A stretch of 20,561 nt of DNA, taken from the NCBI GenBank assembly GCA_000697335.1, contig JNEM01006066.1, positions 1-20,561 on the forward strand. The letters are read 5' to 3'. This DNA comes from Conidiobolus incongruus B7586. Taxonomy: Eukaryota; Entomophthoromycota; Entomophthoromycetes; Entomophthorales; Conidiobolaceae. The position numbers and the translations under genes were made by a program. A model generated the notes under the pieces. That model searched no databases, was not told the origin of the DNA, and was given only the letters and a program-made list of their open reading frames with translations. Below, one piece after another: positions 9,360 to 18,843 of the stretch (position 1 is its first letter; every line of letters starts with the position of its first letter).

Positions 9360-10643
9360 TTATTTTATCTTAAAACTTGAAATTTTACTGTTAATTTCGT
9401 CTATTTGATCCTGAACAGTTTCGATACGATTCCTGACATTGTCCAAATTCCTCGTAACTTCATTCATAGCATCCTGACTCAGTTTCAATCGTACTTGGCT
9501 CGTATCTCTCACAGATTCCCAGCGCGATTTGCATCCTTTGAAATCTGGTAAGGGAATCACTTTGGTGCCAGGGTGCTGAGGTGGCCCAATTTTGGTCTTC
9601 AGATTGTCCACGACGTCTTTGTTGTGGGGGTTCGCTCGCTGAATTTGCCCCAGTTCCCACCGTTTAACTTCTTCGTCTTCACTCGATTCGATGGATTGAG
9701 CGTCTTCATTAATGTTGAGTTGGTTCAATTCGTTATTTTGATTGTCTAAAATTATATTAATAAATCATCTAATGCTGGATTGCTGGATTGTTACCTTCAT
9801 TCATACCGTCTGCTTCATCGTCAATCACTTTCAATGTATTGAGACTCCCGCTCTAAGTTCAAGTTAACAATCAAGCTATTATCAAACCTTAAAAAACTTA
9901 CTTGACTCGAGCTAAACCCGATAAAATCTTCATTCAACTCTGACTTCTTCCCGATTGGAGGAATGTTTTCAAACTCTAGTATAAAAAATTAGTGAGATTG
10001 TGGTATAAAGGATAAATGTTAAGTTACCTAGAGGGAATTTGGACCTAACCAAATCTTCATCTTCGGGTTTCTTGCTCGCCGATAGTTTCTTTAAGTCGTT
10101 GAGAGCTTCGGCACCATAATCTCGACTGTTGTTATCTGTGGTTAATGTACTGGCACTGAAATTCAAATCTTGATCACTAGCGGATAATGAGTATAAATAA
10201 ATGTAACGTTATGCTAAACTTACTCGAAAATATTGAGATTTCTGCCCTTTGACTTGGATTTAGACAGTTTCTGGCTCGCTTTCGACTTAGTTATTTGAAA
10301 TGATGGTGTCGCTTCGTCTTCATCGTCCTATAAAAGCATTAGTTATACTATTTTAACGAAGCTATATGAGTATTACGTTGTTAAAGCTGATAAAACTTTT
10401 TTTTGCTTTTGGTTTCTTCGGTTTTAACTTGGAAGTAATATCTATATTTAAATTTTCATAAATATTCTATAAAAGTTAAAATTAATAATGATTACCTTCG
10501 ACATTTGTTAGAACTGGTGATTCTATTTGAATGTTGCTTGAAGTGGAATCTTGATTCGGTGGTGTGGAAGTATTAGAAATATCGTCCTCGTCCTCTTCAA
10601 CTACAATTTTCTTGCGTATATGTTTGTTACGATTTCTAAACAT
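9360..10643 (-). CDS. Ntr2/GCFC-like spliceosome disassembly factor
   Basis: In yeast, Ntr2 with Ntr1 recruits the helicase Prp43 to take apart spent spliceosomes; PAXBP1/GCFC is the longer animal relative. Spliced model: exons 10496-10643, 10377-10441, 10224-10327, 10028-10176, 9902-9975, 9795-9852 and 9360-9745; 327 aa, close to yeast Ntr2. The N-terminus (MFRNRNKHIRKKIVVEEDED) has the basic-then-acidic look of the family. A Ser/Lys-rich linker follows, then SRDYGAEALNDLKKL, FENIPPIGKK (matching the weakly conserved I-P-D region), the diagnostic SEDEEVKRWELGQIQRA, VIPLPDF, and a C-terminal coiled coil (about 280-325). The IPDAA motif of long GCFC proteins is not clear, and the C-terminal GCFC domain is absent, so Ntr2 fits better. 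Six introns of 47-54 nt. Confidence 0.72.
9773..9790. repeat. Two tandem copies of TGCTGGATT
   Basis: An exact 9-nt duplication inside the 49-nt sixth intron of the Ntr2-like gene, close to its donor site. Probably a small slippage duplication. Confidence 0.9.
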
Positions 10644-11111
10644 TTTTAATGAATGAAATTTTGGGATTTGAGGAAATTAGTCACCTGTCTTTATAGTAAA
10701 TTTTGAAATCTAATAATAGTTATGGGATTGATAAAATGGATTGATAATGAATAATTTTGATGATATTGGATAAATAGGATGTTGGATAATGATTTGAATG
10801 AAAAATCTCAAGTATGTTGTGATAAAAGTATGGTTGTAAAGTCGTCGTATTAGTAGTTTAGTTAAATAAATGAAAGTTTTTTTATTCTTGTTTTTATATT
10901 GTTGATATTAAAAAAAATATTGAAATACAATGTATGAGGAAAAGTATTTGGTGGGGGGAGGATAGTAAGAAATTTAAAGTGAGTTGATAGGATTAAGTGA
11001 GGTGTAATGATAGATCGAGGGGATAGGGAAAAGCTGATAACAGACATAAAGCTGATGACTAGAATGATCTAATCAAGTTATTGATCACAGAAATTGGATC
11101 AGTGAATTATA
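10644..11111. other. Upstream region of the Ntr2-like gene
   Basis: Holds the promoter-like element and a purine-rich stretch at about 10920-11045 (C/T-rich on the - strand). A 61-codon open frame on the - strand there (10862-11047) has no splice or homology support. Confidence 0.5.
10720..10729 (-). promoter_or_regulatory. ATCCCA promoter-like element of the Ntr2-like gene
   Basis: AATCCCATAA on the gene's strand, 76 nt before its ATG. A second related site (AATCCCAAAA) lies at 10659-10668, just before the start codon. Confidence 0.5.
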
Positions 11112-11554
11112 TCAAGCAACTATATTATCATATTCGATAACCTTGAATCCAAAAGCTTTGTCCTTGTCCTTGTTACTTGGGATCGAAGTAGTGGATTCAT
11201 TGATTTCATTAGTTGATTTTGACCCTGTTGGCAAGAAGTGCCTTGGAATCCAATCTTCATTGAAGATGATATCATGAGTTATTAAAGTTAAGTGTTGATT
11301 GGAGCGGGTTAGTCATTCCTCTAGCACTCTGCTTTCTTGACGAATCTCTCTGTTATATGCACGGAATTTGTTAAATTGAGAGTATCAAAGTACGCTATCC
11401 TCTTGAAGCGCTAAATATAAGGTAAAAATATAAATAGATAGCTAAAAAATCATACTTCTATTGGAAATGCACAGATTAGTAATTCAGGTCAAAGATTATT
11501 GAAGAAAGGTTTATAAAAATGTAATTGATCATTATTATTCGGATGATTGTTCAT
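11112..11554 (-). pseudogene. Broken copy of an unrecognised host protein gene
   Basis: A coding-like island in AT-rich DNA. Exon 1 (11456-11554) starts MNNHPNNNDQLHFYKPFF and a 45-nt intron with standard borders (11411-11455) leads to exon 2 (11112-11410). Parts read as ordinary protein: PELLICAFPIE, RFKRIAYFDTLNLT, HITERFVKKAE, then in the next frame LTRSNQHLTLITHDIIFNED and WIPRHFLPTG, ending in a Lys/Asp-rich tail and TGA (11112-11114). Three lesions are visible: TGA at 11489-11491 and at 11313-11315, both where a Trp would fit, and a one-base frame change at about 11322-11331. The undamaged length would be about 132 aa. Codon choice is like that of the live genes, and the splice sites survive, so decay looks recent. 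No ATCCCA element lies upstream. I do not recognise the family. Sequencing error could explain part of the damage, but hardly all three lesions. Confidence 0.55.
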
Positions 11555-12362
11555 CTTGACGACTTGAAATTGATAGATTATAGTCGATACTTGTAGGATA
11601 TTTGTATTTCAAAAATTGAAAATTTTCAAAATCTATAATTTTTTAAAAATTTTCATTGAATGATTGAACTGAGAAGATGATGATTTAATTGGTAAGATTA
11701 ATAGTTTAGAAACTATCTCAATTCCTCCAAATTCTTCAAAATATAACTTATATAAATCCTTGCACAGTAATCTCGAATTTTAAAATATTTGATTGATCGA
11801 TACCAGATGTCTAACAATGGATTGAATTAAAATTGAAAATTTTGAATTATTAAATGGTTATATAATAATATCCAATTTGAGCTTAAAGTAATCGAGACAA
11901 CCAAATACCCTAACCAATTTTTTATTAATAATATTGTTTTAGTTAATCATAAATCTTTTAATACAATATATTCGATTGAATTCAAATTTCATAAATTTAT
12001 TTAAAATTTCTGACAACACCGTTTACAAATATTTAGTAAAAGCTTGAAATATTGATGAAAAAAGATAAAAAAACCCACTAATTTTAGTTGAATATTAGTT
12101 AAAAGTACATATTCAAATGTTTTATATACCTTAGCAATATTACTAAAAATAAAACATTCAAGATTGACCTGAATTATTAACAGAATCAGGTTTGAATTCA
12201 GAGGAACAATCAAGACAAATGTTGGTTAAAGTGATTTATCAAATATAATTCAAAATTTGAAAAAAATATCAATGCTTATAATAATGAATTTAAAATAGGT
12301 TTATTTATAAATGAAATGAAATCTTGATAGTAATTGAAAAGAAAAAAAATGTAACCTGGAGT
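11555..12362. other. AT-rich spacer between the broken gene and eIF5B
   Basis: 808 bases, no supported gene. A 70-codon frame on the - strand (12001-12213) is hydrophobic by AT-bias and looks like noise. No ATCCCA/TGGGAT site was seen here. Confidence 0.55.
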
Positions 12363-15300
12363 TTAGTTAATATCTAAAATCTTTTTGAGTTTGATAATAA
12401 GAGCCCATTCTTCCTTGGTCACATCATTACGGAAACTTTCCTTGAGAACATCGATGGAAGATCTGGAAATTTTGGAGTAGAGTTCGTCCTTTTCGGTAAA
12501 GTGTCTACCATAAATCTTGGGCGATTCGTAGGGTGGGAGTTCAAGCTTAATGGCAACACCACCACCAGCTTGTCCTTTCTTACAGATTTCAATGGGTTTG
12601 TGGTTTTGTTCGATACCTGTGACGTTACCGAGGAAGACAACTTCACGTTGTTGTGTTTCGGGGTTGAAAGGGGCGATACAGATGGGAGTACCGATACGAA
12701 GGGCACCTTCGATGACATCAACACCCATGACAATGGGGGAGCGCTTGTTGAAAATGGCTCCAGGGATCATCTTAAGGACACAAGGGAATACGGCCTTAGG
12801 AGCTTGATCAATTCTCTTTTGCTCCATAATTTCCTTGTTATGGGCAGTGAATGCATCGAACAAGTGATAAATAATTTCGGCTTGGAAGATCTTAATACCT
12901 AATTGATTAGCCAATTCTTCAGCCTCCTTATCAACTTTAACATCGAAAGCTAACATGACAGCGAATTCTCTAGCGCGTTCTAACATAGTGGCACAGCGAA
13001 TAATATCCTTCTTGTAGACGGGACCAATGTTGATAGCGGATACAGGAATCTTGGAAACCTTTAAGAATTCCAAAAGAGCTTCAAGGGAACCAAGAGTGGA
13101 AGCTTGGACAGATACACCCTTACCAGTCTTGTCAATCTTGTTAAGTAAATCTTGAAGATCACCCATAACTTCTTCTTTGAGATCTTCTTCGTCATCATCG
13201 GGACCAACAACCATCAAACGAGAGCCAGCGATGGCCTTTTCCAAATCAGGGGCAGCAATCTTGACACCAAGAGCGGCCTTGACGGATTTGTGGTGTACAT
13301 AGGCAGATTTGACACGTAATTCACGGAGTGGTTGAGGTGTTAAGAGAGCACGAACGTTTGTGACAATTGGGCCATTAAGACCACAAAGTACAATCTTGTC
13401 ACCTTCGTGAAGGACACCGTTAGAGAGGACAACATCAATAGTAGTACCTAAACCTTCAATGACCTTAACTTCGAGAACAGTACATTCTAATTCAGAGAGG
13501 TACATCAATTTATCACTCATTCTGGTTTGGGTTAAGGTGACCAAGAGATCCAAAAGATCGGGAATACCTTCGCCAGTGATGGCAGAGGTAGGTACCAAGG
13601 AAACGTATTTGGCGAAGTTCTTGTTTTCATAGTAAAGGGTAGAATTAAGACCTTGTTCCATTAAAGCCAAGATGGTAGCCTTGACTCTAGTATCAAATTC
13701 ATCTTTGACAGACTTGGATTGCTTGGCAAGAGAATCTTGGAAACCATTGTCAGGAGTGGGTTGCCAGCCATAGATACGATCAATCTTATTAAGGGCGACA
13801 ATGAAAGGAGCCTTTCTTTCTCTCAAAAGTCGGATAGATTCAATGGTTTGAGGTTCAAGACCGTGCATAATATCAATTACCAAAATGGCAATGTTACAGA
13901 GAGAAGAACCTCTAGAACGTAAATTGGTGAAAGATTCGTGCCCAGGAGTATCAATGATTAATAAACCAGGTAATTTGTAGCTGTCCAAATTGCCTCTATT
14001 TAAAACAGCAGTCTTTTGCTTAATAGCATCTACAGGGAAATAGGTAGCACCAATTTGTTGAGTAATACCACCAGCTTCTCCTTCTTGGACATTGGTTTGA
14101 CGAATTTTATCAAGTAATTTAGTTTTACCAGTATCGACGTGTCCCAAGATACAGCAAATAGGAGAACGGAGATTGTCTTTGGAACGAGCAGCCAAAGCTT
14201 CTTCATATCTGATCCTACGGCGTTCAGCGGCTTCTTGCTTCTTCTTGAGAGCAAGCTGTTGAGCTACACTCATTTCATCATCACTATCTGACTCATCAGA
14301 ATCAGAATAGTCGGAATCATCTTCAGAATCGTCTTCAGATTCAGATTCAGATTCTTCGGCAGGAGCAGCCTTCTTAGCGGGAGCCTTGGTGGGGGCTGAT
14401 TCTTTAGCAGCAGGTTTCTTGGGTTCAGGTTTAGCTTCAGCTTTAGCAGGAGCCTTAACTTCGGGCTCGGGTTGGGGTTCAGGTTCAGGTTCAGATTCAG
14501 ATTCATCATCCCAATTGTCTTTGACATTATCTTCAGGCTCAGCTGCGACAACAGGAGCAATTTTATCTTCATCGAAATCTTCCCAACTATCTAAAACATC
14601 ATTATCGTCTTCAGCAGGTTTGGCTGATTCAGGTTCAGGTTCAGGTTTAGGCTCAGGCTTAGGTTCAGGCTCCTTAGCTTGAACAGGAGAGGTTTGATCT
14701 TGCTTATTTTTCTTCTTTTTACTACCATATAAGACACGTTTGGGTTTACTAGCTTCGCCTTCGGATTTATCATTGGATTGGTTGGGCATAATGACACCTG
14801 AGGCGGCCAAGGCTTCAAGACGTAATTGATTCCTACGTTGGGCTTCTTTTTGGGATTTAGTAAGCAATTTACCCTCCTTACGTAATTGTTCTTTCTTGAG
14901 TCTTTCTTTTTCTTTCTTAGCCAAACGGGCTTCTTCTTTGCGTCTTTCTTCCTCTTCAATACGCCTTTGTTCTTCTTCAATCCTTCTGGCCTCTTCTTCA
15001 GCTTGTTTTCTGGCGAGCTCTTCAGCTTCACGCTGAGCTTCCAACATCTTACGAAGTGCTCCAATGGGAGCACCGGATTTCTTTTTGGAGGCAGCAGCTT
15101 CAGCTTTTTCGGCAGCAGTCTTCTTCTTCTTTTTCTTTTTGTTTTTGCTAGTAGTTTCGCCACCTTCTTCTTCAGCATCATTTTCAGCATCAAGAGTCTC
15201 TTCAGCTAAGACGGGAGAAGTTTCTTCAGGAGTTTGAGCAGCTCTAAGCTCAGCTTCACGTTTAGCTTGTTCTTGACGTTCTTTCTTTTGTCTTTCTTTA

Positions 15301-16250
15301 CGTTCCTTTTCCTTTTGTTTGGAAGATTTGATTGTGGAAACGGGCTCAGCAGGAGTAGTGATAGGAGGAGTAGTGATGCCATGTTCAGCATTAAATTCTT
15401 CTAATTCTTTTTCCCAATCATCATCATCTTGCTTTTTATTCTTCTTATTCTTCTTTTTATCTTTAGTATTCTTTTTAACGGGTGTGGGCTCAGGCTCAGG
15501 AATAGCTTCTTCATTATCAGGATCAGCGAAAGCAGCTTCCCAGTCCTCTTCCTGTTGCTTCTTCTTATTCTTCTTGCCCTTAGTCTTGGGAGCTGGAACA
15601 GGTTCTTCGTACTCTAAATCTTCACCAGCAGCCAATTTTTCGACATCATCGAAAGCAGAGTCGAAGTCATCATCCAATTTCTTATTTTTCTTCTTCTTGC
15701 CACCTTTAGCTTTGGGTTGAGGAATATCTTCTTCCAATTCAAGATCTTCGCCGGCAGCGAGTTTTTCCATATCGTCAAAAGCATCATCAAAATCATCCAA
15801 TTGCTTCTTCTTTTTGGATTTTTTATCCTTCTTCTTTGTAGCCATAGCAGGGACTTCAATGTCATCTTCCTCGTCATTTAATTTAGAATCTTCATCTTCC
15901 AATAAGTTCAAATCAGCGAAGTTAATCTTATTCTTCTTGTTTTTTTTGTTTCCCTTTTTAGCAGTGGCATTTAGCATGCTCATTAAACCATCGTCGCCAC
16001 CTTCTAAATCTCCGAGATCGATACCGAGGTCTTCAAGACCGTCTAGAGATGCGAAACCAAAATTATTTGCTTTTTTGGTTGTCTCAGGCTTTTCATTTAA
16101 TGAAATATCTAATCCAGCTGGCTCATCATCGGAACTAAAGAAGAAATTAGAAAAATGAAGAAAAATTATTTAATGAGATTCATCCACTTACTCAAAACCC
16201 AGATTTTGATTTTTTTTATTTCCTTTCTTATTGGTACCTTTCTTGACCAT
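12363..16250 (-). CDS. Translation initiation factor eIF5B (Fun12/IF2 family)
   Basis: GTPase that joins the 60S subunit to the initiation complex and checks the initiator tRNA. Spliced model: exon 1 16192-16250 (start [12 protein letters not shown]), a 57-nt intron (16135-16191), exon 2 12363-16134; 1276 aa, similar to animal eIF5B and longer than yeast Fun12. The first 650 or so residues are disordered: alternating acidic and poly-Lys blocks, a 42-residue repeat (132-152 and 174-194), a coiled Glu/Arg/Lys region (about 385-460) and a Pro-Glu plus Ser-Asp-Glu tract (about 508-640). The GTPase core follows: G1 GHVDTGKT (684-691), G3 DTPGH (748-752), G4 NKID (802-805), then domains II-IV to the C-terminus. 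Starting at the internal ATG (15983) would lose 70 residues that begin with a typical Lys-rich N-terminus, so the spliced start is preferred. The body of the gene has no intron and is rich in GC-ending codons, which suggests high expression. Confidence 0.98.
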
Positions 16251-16650
16251 GATTAAAAATCTATATTACAAATCTAAATTAGAAAATATATTAGAATTGT
16301 ATTAAAAATAAAGTTTTTATGATTAAATGATAATTTTTAATCAATTTTATAAAATATTTTCTATTTTTTAGTTTTATGTATTGATATATAATATTAATAT
16401 ACTAGTTACGCAATAATGGTATTTAGTGGAAATTATGATATTCATGTACAAAAAAAAAAGAATTGTATAAGTGATGTATGCAGATAATGGGCGAAAACTA
16501 TAAAATCGCTGAATATTGACAGTAGCAACTTACAAATTATTATACAATAATCTTTATACTTGAAAATCAAGTTTTTTATAAAGGTCAATTCCTAAAAAAT
16601 TGATTGCGTTGAACTTTAATACCTTTGTTCACATTAGAAAATTTTGAAAA

Positions 16651-16660
16651 TTATGGGATT
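16651..16660 (-). promoter_or_regulatory. ATCCCA promoter-like element upstream of eIF5B
   Basis: AATCCCATAA on the eIF5B strand, 400 nt before its ATG, much farther than in most neighbours. If it works, the mRNA would have a long leader or a 5' UTR intron. Confidence 0.35.
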
Positions 16661-17119
16661 GTTTTAAGGAACATTTACATTTTTGGAAATAATATGTTCA
16701 TAAATTCCCTTAATTTGTGAGAACTATCGTTCCTCATAATTTACGTCATTATTAAAATTTAAGTTTAAAATGCTGGATTGAAGTCTAAATTAATATATTC
16801 ATAAGATTCTTCAAATTTATCACATTTGTAGAAAATGTTAATTGCAGAATAATTTATTTATCTTATATTGATAAATTGAGTTTACAGAATCTTATCCAAT
16901 TCTTGATTAGTTAAAACTTTCATAACTCATCTTACAAATTTGAATGATTTAATGAAATTTACTAAAAAATTTACAATAAATTTAATTTGGATAATATAAA
17001 TCAAATAATATAATTTTTATTGAAATGTTATGTAATCTTTTTATATTTCAATAATACACATGTTTTTTTTGAATTAATTTTATCATGAATATACTACAAT
17101 CAATAATGAATGCTTACAA

Positions 17120-17129
17120 TATCCCATAA
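17120..17129 (+). promoter_or_regulatory. ATCCCA promoter-like element upstream of the RRM-R3H gene
   Basis: TATCCCATAA in sense orientation, 276 nt before the ATG at 17406. Confidence 0.35.
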
Positions 17130-17405
17130 AAATGGGCAAAAAACAGTTATATTGAATTAAAAAATCCACAATTGATCTTAATTCAATTCGTCATTAAACA
17201 TTGACAAATTGATAAACAAATAAAAAATAACTATAAAAAATAACAGTCATTATCAAATATTATAAAATATAAAAATAATAATTATATTATTTAACAATAT
17301 TGCAAACTGTTCATAATATAAAAATTTTAATTACCAACAAGATTTCAAACAATTTATTTTAATTTATAATTAAACATTTTTTTAAAACATTTTTGTATTT
17401 ATAAT

Positions 17406-18843
17406 ATGGATCCTTCAGCAACTCCTTTTCAACCTCAAACCAATTTGGAAGAAAAATTAAGTCAACTAAATTTACAAGCTTCTAACTCACCAACTAATGG
17501 GAAAAACGAAACACACCAAGGCTCTAAACACCGTCAAAGAGGTAGCCGTGGTAGTGGTAATGGCAAGAAAAAAGATGTAATACTTCCAATTTTTTTTTAA
17601 TTTTTCTGAAACTAACTTGTGTAAATTAGAACCAACAACAACCTCAAACCGATTATAATCCTACCGCTTTAGTAGTTAAAAATATTCATTTAGGTATTGA
17701 TAGAGATACGTTTTTACAAGCAATGGTATATATTCGCTTCACTCAAATTTCCATCGTTTTATTAATATAATTATTTACATAGGAAGAGCTAGGGCTACCG
17801 AAACCTTTTGCCTTTAATTATTACTATGAAGATGGCGTATTCAGAGGCCTCGCTTTTATAAATTATCATTCCGCTAATGATGCTCAAACTGTATTAAATC
17901 AGTTAAATGGAACAGAATTATCTGGTAGAAAATTAAAAGTCGAATTTAAGAAATATGCACCCAACTCCGATAAAAACCTTAAACCAAATCATAATGTTAA
18001 CAATAATGGTTCAAATAATAATATTAAAGGTAATATTATTATGAAATTGGATATTTCGGCAATTGATTTATAAATGAATATTTAGCAAATTTTAACCTTA
18101 ATTTGCAAGATCCATATATCCGATCAATATTCGATCAATTGTCACAATTTCAAGCTAACTTCCAGCAGCATGAATGTTACTTTCCGAATGACCCACCATC
18201 CACTAACCCTGGACAACCAAGTTTACTTGAGATACTCGCACATAAACTGAATTTACACTATTCTATTGACCCAGATCTCAATTGCGTTAAACTTTCTAAA
18301 ACAGAAAATCAAAAGAATGTATTAACTAAATTCAGTCGTCAATCTCAAATGGCAGAAGAATTACGTAAGAAGGGAACCCTTCCAGAAAAGAAGGCGAATA
18401 CTCCTCCAACTTCAGGAGGGAAGAAAAAAGAAAACTTCAATCAAAGTGGCGATACGTCTAATAGTGAGCCAAATCAAGGACAGGGGCGTAGCAAAAATCG
18501 TAATAGGCTTGAATCGCCCAACACTCATGCTAAAGAAGGTTTCAAAGGTAGATCTCCAAGAAATTCTCAGTTATTAAATTCCGCTGGCAATACTCCCGAT
18601 CCTCAATCTCCACACAACATCCAAACTCCTTCTTCATCCCGGGATTTGGAGAAAACTGCAAGCAGTCAAGCCAGAGAGGCTCCTTTCCTTATTGGAAATA
18701 AGTCTAATGCTAATAACTTCACTATTGCACCAATTCGTCAGCCCAGAGGCCCTGACTTGACTCAGAATTTTTATTCTCGTCGAATGGGCTTAGGCCTTGG
18801 CATTCCACAAGATCCCAATGTTCATAGTGCTACTTACGCTTGA
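17406..18843 (+). CDS. RRM-R3H RNA-binding protein, Pin4/Cip1/Cip2 family
   Basis: Cytoplasmic mRNA-binding regulator; fission-yeast Cip1/Cip2 act in stress mRNA control and budding-yeast Pin4 in DNA-damage signalling. Spliced model: exons 17406-17576, 17630-17725, 17783-18029 and 18086-18843; 423 aa, stop TGA. The first 57 residues are Gln/Asn/Lys-rich. The RRM spans about 69-147 with RNP2-like LVVKNI (71-76), the family-typical LGLPKPFAFNYYYEDGVF, and RNP1 RGLAFINY (110-117), ending GRKLKVEFKKY. An Asn-rich linker leads to an R3H-like region (about 175-247: QDPYIRSIFDQL, LEILAHKLNLHYSI), where the usual Arg before the His is not obvious. The C-terminal 170 residues are disordered, rich in Ser/Pro/Asn with several SP sites (possible kinase targets). 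The match of both domains and their order makes the family call firm. Confidence 0.9.

Larger units (their letters stand above)
16251..17405. other. 1.15-kb divergent intergenic region, eIF5B / RRM-R3H gene
   Basis: AT-rich; carries one ATCCCA element facing each gene (16651-16660 and 17120-17129), both far from the start codons. No open frame with coding character. Confidence 0.6.

Noticed and set aside
10862-11047. 61-codon open frame on the - strand after the broken gene
   Set aside because: Reflects a C/T-rich strand bias; no homology or splice support, and separated from the broken gene by its stop codon.
11313-11491. TGA as a reassigned Trp codon
   Set aside because: Two TGA codons in the broken gene fall where Trp fits, but live genes here use TGG for Trp, and the RRM-R3H gene ends in TGA. 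A frame change is also present, so decay is the simpler reading.
12001-12213. 70-codon open frame on the - strand
   Set aside because: Hydrophobic AT-bias composition, no upstream element, no recognisable motif.
14386-15720. Long open frames on the + strand opposite eIF5B
   Set aside because: Mirror of the Lys/Glu/Pro-rich N-terminal region; the Ser/Phe/Leu-rich products are antisense shadows of biased codons.
16771-16780. TGCTGGATTG also found in the tandem repeat of the Ntr2-like gene intron
   Set aside because: A single extra 10-mer match is within chance for AT-rich DNA of this size.
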